Assembly: GCA_025355105.1 (NCBI GenBank)
Contig: JANYAE010000122.1
Span: 1 to 64,000 of the forward strand
Direction of reading: 5' to 3'
DNA: 64,000 bases
Source of the DNA: Pseudomonadota bacterium
GTDB lineage: Bacteria; Pseudomonadota; Gammaproteobacteria; Steroidobacterales; Steroidobacteraceae
Positions within the stretch are counted from its first letter, which is position 1. Every line of letters begins with the position of its first letter. Below the pieces are notes generated by a model. It saw only the letters and a program-made list of their open reading frames with translations. It searched no databases and was not told where the DNA came from. A program made the translations under genes and the position numbers. Positions 20,966 through 30,872 of this stretch are shown piece after piece.

Positions 20966-21847
20966 ATGTACAGCGGCAGCATCGTCGCCATCGTCACGCC
21001 GATGACCGCGTCCGGCGACGTGGACTTTGCCGCGTGGGAGGCGCTCGTCGACTGGCACGTCGGCGAGGGCAGCGATGGTCTGGTGGTCTGCGGGACGACC
21101 GGCGAGTCGCCGACGGTGACGCTGGCCGAGGCGGTGGAGCTCACACGGCGGGCGGCGGCGCGCGTCGGCGGCCGGATCCCGGTGATCGCGGGCAGCGGCA
21201 CCAACGACACCGCCCGCAGCATCGAACGCACGCGCGAGCTGGCCGCCGCCGGCGCCGACGCGGTGCTGGTCGTGACGCCGTATTACAATCGACCGACCCA
21301 GGAAGGCCTGTTCCAGCATTTCAGTGCGATCGCCGACGACTCGAGCGTGCCGGTGATTCTGTACAACGTGCCGTCCCGGACCGGCGTCGACTTGCTGCCG
21401 CAGACCGCCGCGCGGCTCGCCGGCCACCCGCGTATCGTGTCGTTGAAGGAGGCCACCGGGAACCTAGCGCGCCTCGGCGAGCTCCAATCCCTGTGCGGCG
21501 CAGATCTCGAGCTGCTGTCCGGTGACGACCCGATCGCCGCCGAGGCGATCCTCGCCGGCGCGCGTGGCGTCATCTCGGTGACCGCCAACGTCGTGCCACG
21601 GGCAATGCACGAGCTCACGAGTGTCGCGCTGCGCGGCGACGCCGAGCGGGCGCGCGAACTCGATGCGCGGCTGCAGGGGCTGCACCGCGCGCTGTTTGTG
21701 GAATCGAACCCGATTCCCGTCAAGTGGGCCGTCGCCCGGCTCGGCCTGATCGGGGACGGCATCCGCCTGCCGCTGACGCCATTGTCGGCGGCGGGCCAGA
21801 ATCCGGTGCGCGAGGCCATGCGCGCCGCGGGGGTTGCATGCAATTGA
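20966..21847 (+). CDS. dapA: 4-hydroxy-tetrahydrodipicolinate synthase DapA
   Basis: A 293-residue (beta/alpha)8 aldolase that condenses pyruvate with aspartate semialdehyde in lysine and diaminopimelate synthesis. Active-site residues sit at the E. coli positions: Thr44-Thr45 in GTTGES, Tyr107 in TPYYNRP, Tyr133 in YNVPSRTG, and Schiff-base Lys161 in SLKEATG. The ATG at 20966 is chosen because the protein then starts as the family does (MYSGSIVAIVTPM). The open frame upstream overlaps gcvR on the other strand. Its last 10 bases overlap a small lipoprotein gene. Confidence 0.97.
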   Translation: MYSGSIVAIVTPMTASGDVDFAAWEALVDWHVGEGSDGLVVCGTTGESPTVTLAEAVELTRRAAARVGGRIPVIAGSGTNDTARSIERTRELAAAGADAVLVVTPYYNRPTQEGLFQHFSAIADDSSVPVILYNVPSRTGVDLLPQTAARLAGHPRIVSLKEATGNLARLGELQSLCGADLELLSGDDPIAAEAILAGARGVISVTANVVPRAMHELTSVALRGDAERARELDARLQGLHRALFVESNPIPVKWAVARLGLIGDGIRLPLTPLSAAGQNPVREAMRAAGVACN

Positions 21848-22119
21848 TTGTCCGGATCCTTGCCGTCGCCGCGCTTGCCGCGTGCGCCGGCTGTTCGTCG
21901 ACGCGCAGCGCGAGCTGCGCGGAGAACCAGCACTACGAGTCGGCGGTCAGCATCGCGCCGCTGCGGGCTGCCGAGGGCCTGCCGCCTGCCAACACCAAGA
22001 ACGCGCTCAAGGTCCCCGACGTGACCACCGAGGCCAAGCCCCGCAAGTCCAGCGACGCCTGCCTGGATCGGGCGCCGAGCTTCTACGCCGACCGGCCGAA
22101 GCCGGCGGCGCCGAAGTAG
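21838..22119 (+). CDS. Small lipoprotein resembling the N-terminal segment of BamC
   Basis: A 93-residue predicted lipoprotein. The signal region ends in a lipobox LAAC at Cys16 (a second Cys at 19 is less fitting). The mature part, about 75 residues, has ENQHYESAVSIAPLRAAEGL and then LPPANTKNALKVP. This resembles the unstructured N-terminal part of BamC that lies along BamD, and bamC directly follows dapA in E. coli. The two folded helix-grip domains of BamC are absent. Overlap with dapA by 10 bases implies coupling. Position and motif suggest a minimal BamC-like protein of the outer-membrane assembly complex; similarity is short, so this is inference. Confidence 0.75.
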   Translation: MQLIVRILAVAALAACAGCSSTRSASCAENQHYESAVSIAPLRAAEGLPPANTKNALKVPDVTTEAKPRKSSDACLDRAPSFYADRPKPAAPK

Positions 22120-22172
22120 CTCGCGGCTCAGTTTGCCTCGCGGCAGCGCCGCGGTTAGGCTTCGCAGCCGCC

Positions 22173-22263
22173 GGAGAGGTGGCCGAGCGGTCGAAGGCGC
22201 TGGACTGGAATTCCAGTAATACCCAAAAGGTATTCGTGGGTTCGAATCCCACCCTCTCCGCCA
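22173..22263 (+). tRNA. tRNA-Ser (GGA)
   Basis: A complete serine tRNA with a long variable arm. The acceptor stem pairs 22173-22179 (GGAGAGG) with 22253-22259 (CCTCTCC), discriminator G at 22260, and encoded CCA at 22261-22263. The anticodon stem CTGGA/TCCAG encloses the loop CTGGAAT with anticodon GGA at 22207-22209. The T arm has GGGTTCGAATCCC. The extra arm (about TAATACCCAAAAGGTATT) forms a stem as expected for tRNA-Ser. Confidence 0.97.
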
Positions 22264-22285
22264 CACCTGCCTGCGCGAGGTGTGG
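22261..22285 (+). terminator. Hairpin directly after tRNA-Ser
   Basis: CCACACCT (22261-22268) pairs perfectly with AGGTGTGG (22278-22285) around a 9-base loop. It uses the tRNA CCA bases in its stem and lacks a T run, so it may act in termination or 3' processing. Confidence 0.45.
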
Positions 22286-22466
22286 GCAGATTGGCTCTTA
22301 CACAACAATATTTAAATCAATAACTTAACGATCAAAGCTCACGCGCTGGGTTCCGAATTGACGCTCGGGAGACCCCCGTGTAACGTCGCGCAGCCTCGGC
22401 AGTCCCCGGTCCCGGTTCGCGTGGCACGCGCCGCTCGGCCCCAGAATACTGGACGATGATTTCCAT

Positions 22467-22578
22467 GGTGGCCCGCGTCGGTTCCTCCGCGACGATCAGC
22501 CGTAAACCCCGTCAGGCCCGGAAGGGAGCAGCGGTAGCGGTGCGATCGGGTGCCGGAGGGGTGCTGGCGCGGGCCGCC
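22467..22578 (+). ncRNA. ffs: Signal recognition particle 4.5S RNA
   Basis: The conserved domain IV core is present at 22512-22532 (TCAGGCCCGGAAGGGAGCAGC), with the GGAA tetraloop at 22520-22523 and the asymmetric loop AGCAG. The outer ends pair: 22467-22474 (GGTGGCCC) with 22571-22578 (GGGCCGCC), continuing inwards as CGCGTCGG with CTGGCGCG. The length of about 112 bases and the place directly before dnaX agree with ffs in many gammaproteobacteria. Exact ends are uncertain by a few bases. Confidence 0.93.
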
Positions 22579-22613
22579 TCCCCCCTGCTGGGCTGCCGCC
22601 CCGGATCTGCGCC

Positions 22614-24230
22614 GTGAGCTATCTCGCCCTCGCCCGCAAGTGGCGCCCGCGCGCCTTCGCCGAGCTTGCCGGCCAGGAGCACGTCGTGCGCGCGCTCGCC
22701 AATGCGCTCGACTCCGGTCGCGTCCACCATGCCTTTCTCTTCACCGGCACGCGCGGCGTCGGCAAGACCACGGTGGCACGGTTGCTCGCCAAGGCGCTCA
22801 ACTGCGAGACCGGCGTCTCGGCGCGGCCGTGCGGCGTCTGCTCGGCCTGCCGCGAGATCGACGAGGGCCGCTTCGTCGACCTGATCGAGGTGGATGCCGC
22901 CTCGCGCACCAAGGTCGAGGACACGCGCGAACTGCTGGAGAACGTGCAGTACGCGCCGTCGCGCGGTCGTTACAAGGTGTACCTGATCGACGAGGTGCAC
23001 ATGCTCTCGGGGCACTCGTTCAACGCCCTGCTGAAGACGCTTGAGGAGCCGCCGCCGCACGTCAAGTTCCTGCTCGCGACGACCGACCCGCAGAAGCTGC
23101 CGGTCACGGTCGTGTCGCGCTGCCTGCAGTTCCACCTGAAGCGCCTGCCGCCGGCGCTGATCATCGAGCGGCTGGCGATGATCCTTGCGGCCGAGGGCAT
23201 CGATTCGGAGTCGGCGGCCCTGCCGCTGCTGGCGCGCGCTGCCGACGGCAGCCTGCGGGACGCGCTGTCGTTGCTCGACCAGGCGCTCGTCTACGGCGCC
23301 GGACGCATCCTCGAGGCCGACGTGCGGACCATGCTCGGAACCATCGACCGCGGCCACGTGCTGCGCCTCGCCGAGTGTCTCGCCGACGGCGATGGCGCGG
23401 CGCTGGTCGCTACGCTGAGAGCGCTCGATGAGCAGGCGCCGGACTACGACCAGGTGCTGGTCGAGCTCGCCGGACTCCTCGAGCGGCTGGCGCTCGAGCA
23501 GGTCGTGCCGGGGGCCGGCACCGAGGCCGGGCTCGAGGCCAGCGTCGTCACCGCGCTGGCCGCGCGCGTGCCGCGCGAGGACGTACAGCTCTACTACCAG
23601 ATCGCACTGGTCGGGCGCCGCGACCTCGGCCTCGCGCCCGAACCGCGCGTCGGGTTCGAGATGACGCTGCTGCGGATGCTCGCCTTCCGGCCGTTACCGC
23701 CGGGCGGTGGCGACGCGCCGGGCGGTCAGCGCTCCGAGGCGCCGAAGGCGGCCGTGCCGTCGGTGCGCGCCGCACCGGCCGCCGGCGCGGTCGCGGCGCC
23801 GCGCGCCGCGCCGGCAGTGGCGGAGGGCAGTGCCGGCACGGACTGGCCTGAGCTGCTCAACCGGCTGGATCTGGTCGGCGCCGCCCCGCAGCTGGCGGCG
23901 AACTGCATCTGGCTCGGCAAGGACGGCGACACGGTTCGTTTCCGGCTCGATCGGCGCAACGACGCATTGCGCACGCCGCAGACCGAGGAGCGCCTGACGC
24001 AGGCGCTCGGCCGCCACTTCGGCGGCGCGATCCGGCTGCTGATCGAGCGCGACGAGACACCGGGCGCGGCGCCGGTCGCGGCCGATACGCCGGCCAAGAT
24101 CGAGGCCCGTGCGGCGGCCGCCGAGATCGCCGCGGCGCGTGCCGCGCTCGAGGTCGAGCCCGCCGTGCGCGCGCTCAAGGAACGTTTCGGCGCGAGCGTC
24201 GCGCCGGAGAGTGTCAAACCGAATCGCTGA
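22614..24230 (+). CDS. dnaX: DNA polymerase III subunit tau (DnaX)
   Basis: A 538-residue clamp-loader AAA+ ATPase. It starts with a GTG in the family form [15 protein letters not shown]. Walker A is [10 protein letters not shown]; four cysteines of the zinc module are in CETGV...CGVCSAC; Walker B is [10 protein letters not shown]; the sensor arginine lies in VVSRCLQF. An Ala/Pro-rich linker (about 365-410) separates the ATPase from a C-terminal domain with [19 protein letters not shown], like domain V of tau that binds the polymerase. No A-AAA-AAG type slippery site is visible in the linker, so a gamma form made by frameshifting is not evident. Confidence 0.95.
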   Translation: MSYLALARKWRPRAFAELAGQEHVVRALANALDSGRVHHAFLFTGTRGVGKTTVARLLAKALNCETGVSARPCGVCSACREIDEGRFVDLIEVDAASRTKVEDTRELLENVQYAPSRGRYKVYLIDEVHMLSGHSFNALLKTLEEPPPHVKFLLATTDPQKLPVTVVSRCLQFHLKRLPPALIIERLAMILAAEGIDSESAALPLLARAADGSLRDALSLLDQALVYGAGRILEADVRTMLGTIDRGHVLRLAECLADGDGAALVATLRALDEQAPDYDQVLVELAGLLERLALEQVVPGAGTEAGLEASVVTALAARVPREDVQLYYQIALVGRRDLGLAPEPRVGFEMTLLRMLAFRPLPPGGGDAPGGQRSEAPKAAVPSVRAAPAAGAVAAPRAAPAVAEGSAGTDWPELLNRLDLVGAAPQLAANCIWLGKDGDTVRFRLDRRNDALRTPQTEERLTQALGRHFGGAIRLLIERDETPGAAPVAADTPAKIEARAAAAEIAAARAALEVEPAVRALKERFGASVAPESVKPNR

Positions 24231-24246
24231 GCTCGAGGAGCGACAG

Positions 24247-24570
24247 ATGAAGGCTGGAATCGGCAACCTGATGCGCCAGGCGCAGCAGATGCAGGAAAAC
24301 CTCCAGAAGGCGCAGGCCGAGCTGGCCGCGCTCGAAGTCACCGGCGAGGCCGGCGGCGGCATGGTCAAGGTGCTGATGAACGGCAAGCATGAGGTGCGCC
24401 GCGTCAGCATCGATCCGATCGTCGCCACGGATGACCGCGAGCTGCTCGAGGATCTGGTCACCGCGGCGATCAACGACGCGGTCCGCAAGGTCGAGTCGAC
24501 CACCCATGCGAAGTTCGCCGGCATGATGGGCGGCATGCAGCTGCCGCCCGGGTTCAAGCTGCCGTTCTGA
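24247..24570 (+). CDS. ybaB: YbaB/EbfC nucleoid-associated protein
   Basis: A 107-residue YbaB/EbfC family DNA-binding dimer protein. The family signature is plain: [20 protein letters not shown], then the glycine-rich [19 protein letters not shown], and the ending [13 protein letters not shown] start at the ATG at 24247, preceded by GAGGAG; the longer open frame overlaps the end of dnaX. It sits between dnaX and recR as in most proteobacteria. Confidence 0.96.
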   Translation: MKAGIGNLMRQAQQMQENLQKAQAELAALEVTGEAGGGMVKVLMNGKHEVRRVSIDPIVATDDRELLEDLVTAAINDAVRKVESTTHAKFAGMMGGMQLPPGFKLPF

Positions 24571-24574
24571 CGCC

Positions 24575-25174
24575 GTGAACTACTCACCGGCACTCGCACA
24601 GCTGATCGCGGCGCTCCGCCGCCTGCCCGGCGTGGGCCCCAAGTCCGCGCAGCGGATGGCCTTCCACCTGCTCGAGCGCGATCGCGAGGGCGCGCTCGAC
24701 ATCAGTCGCTCGCTCGCCCAGGCCGTCGCGACGATCGGTCAGTGCCGGCGCTGCCGCATGCTTTCGGACGCCGAGCTCTGCCCGATCTGCACCAGCACGC
24801 AGCGCGATCCGGCGCTGTTGTGCGTGGTCGAGTCACCGGCCGACGTGGTCGCGGTCGAACAGTCCGGCGGCTTTCGCGGCCGATACTTCGTGCTGATGGG
24901 TCACCTGTCGCCGCTCGACGGCGTCGGCCCTGCCGAGCTCGGCGTCGGCCAGCTCGAGACGCTGCTCGCGGAGGGTTCGGTCCGCGAGATGATCCTCGCC
25001 ACCAACCCGACGGTGGAGGGCGATGCCACCGCACACTTCCTCGGCGAGCTCGCGACGCGCCGCGGCGTGCGCGCCACGCGCATCGCGCACGGCGTGCCGG
25101 TCGGTGGCGAACTGGAGTACGTCGACGGCGGCACGCTCGCGCACGCGCTCGCCGGCCGCCAGCTGCTCGTCTAG
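24575..25174 (+). CDS. recR: Recombination mediator RecR
   Basis: A 199-residue RecR, which with RecO/RecF loads RecA on gaps. It has an N-terminal helix-hairpin-helix ([20 protein letters not shown]), a four-Cys zinc finger (Cys57, Cys60, Cys69, Cys72), a Toprim domain with [13 protein letters not shown] and [11 protein letters not shown], and the C-terminal [16 protein letters not shown]. It uses a GTG start 4 bases after the ybaB stop. Its stop overlaps the end of convergent rsgA by 4 bases. Confidence 0.97.
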   Translation: MNYSPALAQLIAALRRLPGVGPKSAQRMAFHLLERDREGALDISRSLAQAVATIGQCRRCRMLSDAELCPICTSTQRDPALLCVVESPADVVAVEQSGGFRGRYFVLMGHLSPLDGVGPAELGVGQLETLLAEGSVREMILATNPTVEGDATAHFLGELATRRGVRATRIAHGVPVGGELEYVDGGTLAHALAGRQLLV

Positions 25175-26133
25175 CGCCGCGACCGCCCGGGCCGCCGGTC
25201 CGGGAAGCGCTCGCCCAGCTCGCGCGACAGCGTCAGCAGGCGCCGGAAGCTCTCGTAGCGGCGCTGGCGGATCTGGCCGCTCGCAACCGCGGCGCGCACC
25301 GCGCAGCCTGGCTCCTGGACGTGCAGGCAGTCCTGGAAGCGGCACGTGGCGGCGGCGCGGTGGATTTCGACGAAGCCGGAGGCCACGTGGCGCGCCTCGG
25401 GCACTGGCGGAGCGTAGTCGCGCACGCCCGGCGAGTCGATCAGATCGCCGCCGCTGACGAGCCGGTGCAGCACCGCGTGAGTCGTGGTGTGCCGTCCTTC
25501 CTCGGTGGCCGCCGAGATCTCCTGGGTCACGGCGCGCGCCTCCGGCGCGAGCGCGTTCAGCAGGCTCGACTTGCCGGTGCCCGACTGGCCGACGAGCACG
25601 CTGACCGCGCCTTTGAGATGCGTGGCGAGCTCGAGGATGCCGGGTGCCGCGCGCGTCGAGCACTGCACGATCGCGAGTCCGAGCGCCGCATAGGCCGCCA
25701 GCTCCACGGCGGCATCGGCCGCGACCCCGAGCTCGACCTTGTTATAGGCAATCAGCGCCGTGACGCTGCACCAGGCCGCGCCGGCGAGGTAACGGTCGAC
25801 GACGAACCAGTCCGGCGCCGGCAGCGGCGCGGCCACCGCGACCAGCTGCGTCAGGTTCGCGACCACCGGCTCGGCGCGTCCGCCCTGCGTCAGGCGCTCG
25901 AGCGTGTTGCGGCGGGGCAGGAGCTCGTAGACGGTGCCGTAGGACTCGCCCGGGTGCGCATAGCCCCAGCGCGCCTCGTCGCCGCACACCGCGGCGAGGC
26001 GCCGGCCGTGCAGGCGGCACGGAGTGCGCTGGCCGGCGGGATCCTCGACGACCAGCTGGCGGCCGTGGCTCGCGACGACGCGCCCGACGGCGAGCGCGAT
26101 GCCCGTGCCGCCGGTCACGTCGGCGCGTTTCAC
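25171..26133 (-). CDS. rsgA: Ribosome small-subunit GTPase RsgA
   Basis: A 320-residue circularly permuted GTPase that assists late 30S maturation. The motif order is permuted: G4 NKVE at 131-134 comes before G1 GQSGTGKSS at 182-190 and G3 DSPG near 233. An OB fold precedes (about 15-75), and a C-terminal zinc finger contains CRFQDC and CAVR. The GTG start directly follows the TGA of the M48 peptidase gene, so the two are coupled. Neighbouring orn matches the gene context in E. coli. Confidence 0.95.
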   Translation of the reverse strand: MKRADVTGGTGIALAVGRVVASHGRQLVVEDPAGQRTPCRLHGRRLAAVCGDEARWGYAHPGESYGTVYELLPRRNTLERLTQGGRAEPVVANLTQLVAVAAPLPAPDWFVVDRYLAGAAWCSVTALIAYNKVELGVAADAAVELAAYAALGLAIVQCSTRAAPGILELATHLKGAVSVLVGQSGTGKSSLLNALAPEARAVTQEISAATEEGRHTTTHAVLHRLVSGGDLIDSPGVRDYAPPVPEARHVASGFVEIHRAAATCRFQDCLHVQEPGCAVRAAVASGQIRQRRYESFRRLLTLSRELGERFPDRRPGRSRR

Positions 26134-27375
26134 TCAGCGACCCCGCTCGAGAGCGGCGATCCGCGCCAGTGCCGGCGGGTGCGAGTCGTGCCACGCCGAG
26201 TAGAGCGGATCCGGTGTCAGCGTCGAGGCGTTGTCGCGGTACAGCTTCACGAGCGCCGAAGCGAGCAGGCGTGCCTCGGCGTGCTCGGCCGCGAAGCGGT
26301 CTGCCTGGTACTCGTGGCGCCGCGACCACCAGCTGCCGAGCGGCGCGAGCAGGAAGGTGAACACCGGCACGACCAGCGCGAACAGCGCGAGCGCCGCGTG
26401 CGCCGAGGGATCCGGCACGCCAAGCGCCGTGTAAAAGCCGGGGTCGAGCGCCGCGCGGCCGAGCACCGCGAAGCCGAGCAAGGCGCCCGCGAAGCCGAGC
26501 GCCAGGCGCTGGCGGATGTGGTGCAGGCGGAAATGGCCGAGCTCGTGCGCCAGTACCGCCTCGACCTCGCCCGGCACCAGCCGCTCGACCAGGGTGTCGT
26601 AGAGCACGATGCGCTTGTGGCGGCCGAAGCCCGTGAAGTACGCGTTGCCGTGGCTCGAGCGGCGCGAGCCGTCCATGACGAATACGCCTTCGCTCGAGAA
26701 GCCGCAGTGGCGCATGACGCGCTCGACGGCCTCGCGCAACGGCCCCGCTTCGAGCGGCCGGAAGCGGTTGAACAGCGGCGCGATGAAGCGCGGCCACAGG
26801 AAGCTGACGGCGAGGCCGAACAGCACCCACGCGGCCCACGCATACAGCCACCACGCGCGGCCGGCCGCGGTCATCAGCGCGAGAATCAGCGCGAGCAGCG
26901 GCGCGCCGAGCGCCACGCCGAGCGCGAGCGAGCGGCCGAGGTCGGCGAGGTACAGCCGCGCGGTGGTGCGGTTGAAGCCGAAGCGCGCTTCGATGCGGAA
27001 AGTCGTGTACAGCTCGAACGGCAGGCCGGCCGCGGCCATCGCGAGCGTCAGCAGCCCGAGCGTCGCGACGCCGTGCGCGAGCGGCGCCCAGTGCAGCCGG
27101 GCCACCCAGGCGTCCAGCATCGCGAAGCCGCCGCCGAGCGTGATGCCGAGCAGCAGCACGGCGTCCCACAGCAGCTCAAGGCGCGCCAGGCTGAGCCGCG
27201 CCGTTGTGTACTGCGCGGCGCGCGCGTGGTCGGCGGCGGTGATGGTGGCCGCGAACGCCGCCGGCACCGCGTCGCGGTGGCGCCGCAGTGCGGCGAGCTG
27301 GCGGGTTGCGAGCCAGTAGCGGATCGCGACCATGGCGGCGAGCGCGAGCAGGAAGGCTGAGGTGAGGATCGGCAT
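26134..27375 (-). CDS. Membrane M48 (Ste24/CAAX-type) metallopeptidase
   Basis: A 413-residue multi-pass membrane zinc peptidase of the Ste24 type. Zinc motif [10 protein letters not shown] with upstream VEAVLAHE, and the third ligand region [12 protein letters not shown]. Family sequence also includes FYTTFRIE-like [35 protein letters not shown] and [14 protein letters not shown]. About seven hydrophobic segments are seen. I start at the ATG at 27375 ([16 protein letters not shown]); the longer frame lies over orn on the other strand. The same gene often sits next to rsgA and orn. Substrate unknown; related proteins cleave misfolded or CAAX proteins at the inner membrane. Confidence 0.92.
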   Translation of the reverse strand: MPILTSAFLLALAAMVAIRYWLATRQLAALRRHRDAVPAAFAATITAADHARAAQYTTARLSLARLELLWDAVLLLGITLGGGFAMLDAWVARLHWAPLAHGVATLGLLTLAMAAAGLPFELYTTFRIEARFGFNRTTARLYLADLGRSLALGVALGAPLLALILALMTAAGRAWWLYAWAAWVLFGLAVSFLWPRFIAPLFNRFRPLEAGPLREAVERVMRHCGFSSEGVFVMDGSRRSSHGNAYFTGFGRHKRIVLYDTLVERLVPGEVEAVLAHELGHFRLHHIRQRLALGFAGALLGFAVLGRAALDPGFYTALGVPDPSAHAALALFALVVPVFTFLLAPLGSWWSRRHEYQADRFAAEHAEARLLASALVKLYRDNASTLTPDPLYSAWHDSHPPALARIAALERGR

Positions 27376-27436
27376 CCGGGTCCCCGAAGGAGGCGGCACT
27401 CTAGCGTCTGCTAGAATCACCGGCAACCTGAGCCCT

Positions 27437-27991
27437 ATGCCGCAGCACCCCGACAACCTCGCGTGGATCGATCTGGAGATGACTGGGCTCGTGCCTGAGT
27501 CGGACCGGATCATCGAGATCGCGACGATCGTCACCGACCGCGAGCTCAATGTGCTGGCGGAAGGCCCGGTGATCGCGGTGCGGCAGGCCGAGGAAGCGCT
27601 CGCGCGCATGGACGAGTGGAACCGCCGCACGCACGGCGCCAGCGGCCTGATCGCGCGGGTCCGCGCCAGCACCACCGAAGCGGCCGACGCCGAACGCCTG
27701 ACCCTCGCGTTTCTCGCCGAGTGGCTGGCGCCCGGCGCCTCGCCGATGTGCGGCAACGGCATCTGCCAGGACCGCCGCTTCCTGGCCCGCTGGATGCCCG
27801 GGCTCGAGCGCTTTTTCCACTACCGCAACCTCGACGTCAGCACCCTCAAGGAGCTTGCCAAGCGCTGGGCGCCCGGCGTGCTCGCCGGCGTCACCAAGGG
27901 CAACGCCCACCAGGCGCTCGACGACGTGCGCGACTCGATCAAGGAACTGCGGCACTACCGCGACCACTTCCTGCGCCTCGAGACGCCGTGA
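27437..27991 (+). CDS. orn: Oligoribonuclease Orn
   Basis: A 184-residue DEDDh 3'-5' exoribonuclease that finishes RNA decay by cleaving di- and short oligonucleotides, including pGpG from c-di-GMP. Catalytic acids Asp12 and Glu14 lie in WIDLEMTGL; the later acid and His are in the segments [10 protein letters not shown] and [14 protein letters not shown] start at the ATG at 27437, since the family begins just before [12 protein letters not shown]. Its stop overlaps the GTG of the next gene. Confidence 0.97.
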   Translation: MPQHPDNLAWIDLEMTGLVPESDRIIEIATIVTDRELNVLAEGPVIAVRQAEEALARMDEWNRRTHGASGLIARVRASTTEAADAERLTLAFLAEWLAPGASPMCGNGICQDRRFLARWMPGLERFFHYRNLDVSTLKELAKRWAPGVLAGVTKGNAHQALDDVRDSIKELRHYRDHFLRLETP

Positions 27992-29745
27992 CGCGCCTGC
28001 CGGTCGCGCGGCTGCTGGTGCTGCTGGTGCCGGTCGCGCTGGTCGGCCTGTGCGCCCGCGCCTACTACACGCCCGACGAGCCGCGTGAGGCGAGCCTCGT
28101 GGTGGCGATGGCGCAGCAGGCGGACCGGGCGCTGCCGGAACTGGCCGGGCGGACCTTCGCCGAAAAGCCGCCACTCCTGTACTGGCTCGGCGGCGCGTCG
28201 GTCGCGGCCTTCGGCCCGGCGCCGGCGGCGGCGCGGCTGCCGAATCTGCTCTACCTGCTCTCGGCCGCGCTCGCGATCGGCGCACTTGTCGCGCGGGTCG
28301 CCGGCGCCGGCGCCGGCTTCGCCGCCGGCATCGCCGCGGCGACGATGCTGCAGCTCTACCAGGTGCTGATCTGGCTGGCGACCGACGCGCCGCTCGTGGC
28401 CGGCGTCGCGCTCGCGCTTTGCGGCGCCAGCGTCGGCCTGAGCGCCGGCGACTCGCGCGCCTGCCGGCGCGGCTACCTCGTGATGCACCTCGGACTCGCG
28501 ATCGCCTTCTTCGCCAAGGGCTTCGCCGGCTGGTTGGTGCCCGGTGCCGCGTGGCTGACCGTGGTCGTGCTCGAGCGGCGCTGGCGCGAGTGCCTGCGCG
28601 TCGAGCTCTGGGCCGGGGTGCCGCTCGTACTCGCCGCGATCGGCGGCTGGGTGGCGTGGGTGGCGGCGCGCGCCGACGGTGCGGAATCGCTCAAGGTGCT
28701 GTTCTGGTACAACCTGGTGGGGCGCGTCGTGCCACTGGCGGCGCCGGCCGAGCTCGCCTACGCGAGCGGCCACGGCAACTCGCCGGGCAAGTACCTGATC
28801 GAGCTGCCGCTCTACCTCCTGCCGTGGACCGCGCTCGCGCTCGCAGCGCTGCGGCGCGTGCCGCGCGGCCTGCGGCGGCGCGATGCGGAGGGCACGGTGT
28901 GGCGACTCGCGGTCGGCGCGATTGCGCTGCCCTCGCTGCTGCTGTCGCTGGCCGCGACCGCGCGCGGCGTCTACTACGCGCCGGCGGCGCTCGGCTTCGC
29001 CATGCTGGTCGGGCTCTACGTCGGCAGCGCCGGTGCCGCGCTCGACCGGCTCGACCGCATCGCGTGGCGCGCGAGCGGCGTGCTGATCGCCGCGGCTGCG
29101 GCCGTCGTCGGCCTGCTCGATGCGCTGGTCGCGTTCGCGCCGGCCAGCCACGCTGCGTTCGCGACGACGCTCGGCGCCGCAGGCGCGGCGACTGCGCTCG
29201 TCGCCGCGTGGCTCGCGCTCACGCCGCGTAGCGGCGGCGCAGCGGCCTTGCCGCGGCTCGCGGGGGCGGCCGCGCTCGTGCTGTCGCTGGCGATCGCGCC
29301 GCTGTACCTCGCCATCAACGACTGGCTGAGCCTCGAGCGGCTCGCGGCGCGGATCGATGCGGCGGCAGGCCCGGCGCCGTTGCTGCTGCTCGATCCGGAC
29401 GAGACCACGCTCGCACTCGCCGAGCTGTACCTGCCGCACGCAGCGCGCACGGTCCTGCACAGCAGCAGCAGCGACGACGGCGGCCGCGCCGGCGGCGTGG
29501 CGGCGCTCGCGCCGCGCACGCGCGCACTGTGGCTGGTGCCGGCGCGCAGCCGCTGGGATGCCGGCGCGTGGCTGCGCTTTCTCGGCTATCAGCCGGGTGG
29601 CGTGCCGCCGCCGCCGGCGGTGATCGTGCCGGCCGGGCTGGGTGCGGTGCAGAGCGAATGCGTGCTGCAGCGCCCGGGCGGGCGGGCCTTCGCCTTGCTC
29701 GCGCCGGTCGGCGAGCAGCCGGCCGCGGGGACCGTCTGCCGCTGA
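27988..29745 (+). CDS. ArnT/PMT-type membrane glycosyltransferase
   Basis: A 585-residue integral membrane protein of the glycosyltransferase 39/83 (PMT/ArnT) superfamily, which transfers sugar from a polyprenyl-phosphate donor on the periplasmic side. Visible family marks are [18 protein letters not shown] (acidic first periplasmic loop), [13 protein letters not shown] (the KPPL motif), and around twelve hydrophobic helices. It starts at a GTG overlapping the orn stop. A C-terminal soluble part of about 130 residues follows the last helix. Acceptor unknown; lipid A (ArnT) is only one option, and no arn genes are nearby. Confidence 0.88.
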   Translation: MTRLPVARLLVLLVPVALVGLCARAYYTPDEPREASLVVAMAQQADRALPELAGRTFAEKPPLLYWLGGASVAAFGPAPAAARLPNLLYLLSAALAIGALVARVAGAGAGFAAGIAAATMLQLYQVLIWLATDAPLVAGVALALCGASVGLSAGDSRACRRGYLVMHLGLAIAFFAKGFAGWLVPGAAWLTVVVLERRWRECLRVELWAGVPLVLAAIGGWVAWVAARADGAESLKVLFWYNLVGRVVPLAAPAELAYASGHGNSPGKYLIELPLYLLPWTALALAALRRVPRGLRRRDAEGTVWRLAVGAIALPSLLLSLAATARGVYYAPAALGFAMLVGLYVGSAGAALDRLDRIAWRASGVLIAAAAAVVGLLDALVAFAPASHAAFATTLGAAGAATALVAAWLALTPRSGGAAALPRLAGAAALVLSLAIAPLYLAINDWLSLERLAARIDAAAGPAPLLLLDPDETTLALAELYLPHAARTVLHSSSSDDGGRAGGVAALAPRTRALWLVPARSRWDAGAWLRFLGYQPGGVPPPPAVIVPAGLGAVQSECVLQRPGGRAFALLAPVGEQPAAGTVCR

Positions 29746-29810
29746 GGCCGGCCGGCGCCGGATCGACAGCGTCGTGGCCGCGACCTTATGATTCCGGGGG
29801 AGGTCCTGCC

Positions 29811-30872
29811 ATGCTGCTTCGCCGCCTCGGCTTCCTGTTCCCGCTGTCGATGCCGCTGCTGATCCTCGCCGGTTACCGGCTGGGCGGTGCCTGGAACTTC
29901 CTGACGCTTGGCTGGCTGTTCGTCGCGCTGCCGGCGCTCGATTACCTGCTCGGTGCCGACACCGCCGCGGTGCTGCCGCGCGATGCGCGCTCGGCCGGCT
30001 GGGCGCGCTTCTTCGACGGGATCCTGTACCTCTGGGTGCCGGTGCAGCTGGCGCTGATCGTCTGGGCCGCCGGCGCGTTCGCGGCACTTCCTGACCTCCT
30101 CAGCCAGGTCGGGCTCGCCTACTCGGTGGGCGTCGTGACCGGCGGCGTCGGCATCGTGGTGGCCCATGAGCTCGGCCACCGCCAGCGCGCCGGCGAGCGC
30201 CTGCTCGGCTGCGTGCTGCTGGCGAGCGTCGGCTACGCGCATTTCTACATCGAGCACAACAAGGGTCACCACTCGCGGGTCGCGACCCCTGAGGATCCGG
30301 CCACGGCACGCGCCGGCGAGTCGTTCTGGCAGTTCCTGCCGCGCACCGTCGTCGGTCAGTTCGCGAGCGCCTGGCAGATCGAGCGCGAGCGGCTAGTCGC
30401 GCTCGGACGGCGTCCGGCCAGCGCGGCGAACCGCATGGGGTGGGTGATCGCGGCGCCGCTCGCGATCGCATCGGCGCTCGGGCTCGCCTTCGGCGCCGCC
30501 GCCGTCGTGCTGTTCGTCGTGCAGGCGGCGGTCGCGATTTCGCTGCTCGAGGAGGTCAACTACCTCGAGCACTACGGGCTGGTCCGCCGCCGCCGCCCTG
30601 ACGGTCGCTACGAGACGGTCACGCCGCGCCACTCGTGGAACTCGAGCCAGCGGCTCAGCAACTGGTTCCTGTTCAACCTGCAGCGGCACTCGCACCACCA
30701 TGCGCAGGTGACGCGCCACTACCAGGAGCTGCTGCACGTCGCCGACGCCCCGCAACTGCCGACCGGCTACGGCGGCATGTTCCTGGTCGCGATGCTGCCA
30801 CCGCTGTGGCGCCGGGTGATGGAGCCGCGCCTCGCGGCGTGGCGCGCCCTCGAGGCGGGCAGAAGCCCATGA
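29811..30872 (+). CDS. alkB: AlkB-type membrane alkane monooxygenase
   Basis: A 353-residue integral membrane di-iron hydroxylase. All histidine boxes of the AlkB group are present: HELGH at 119-123, EHNKGHH at 148-154, NYLEHYG at 250-256, and QRHSHHH at 291-297. The last box has His where AlkB usually has Asp (QRHSDHH). About six membrane helices. GGGGGAGG precedes the ATG at 29811. AlkB enzymes oxidise terminal methyl groups of alkanes or ethers using rubredoxin; no rubredoxin or rubredoxin reductase gene is within the window. It overlaps the next gene by 4 bases. Confidence 0.9.
   Translation: MLLRRLGFLFPLSMPLLILAGYRLGGAWNFLTLGWLFVALPALDYLLGADTAAVLPRDARSAGWARFFDGILYLWVPVQLALIVWAAGAFAALPDLLSQVGLAYSVGVVTGGVGIVVAHELGHRQRAGERLLGCVLLASVGYAHFYIEHNKGHHSRVATPEDPATARAGESFWQFLPRTVVGQFASAWQIERERLVALGRRPASAANRMGWVIAAPLAIASALGLAFGAAAVVLFVVQAAVAISLLEEVNYLEHYGLVRRRRPDGRYETVTPRHSWNSSQRLSNWFLFNLQRHSHHHAQVTRHYQELLHVADAPQLPTGYGGMFLVAMLPPLWRRVMEPRLAAWRALEAGRSP

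Noticed and set aside
22422-22436. TGGCAC resembling the -24 element of a sigma54 promoter before ffs
   Set aside because: The -12 element (TTGC) is missing at the right distance.
24742-27360. Open frame of 872 codons on the plus strand
   Set aside because: It runs through recR in another frame and then opposite rsgA and the M48 peptidase gene, all of which have clear family motifs.
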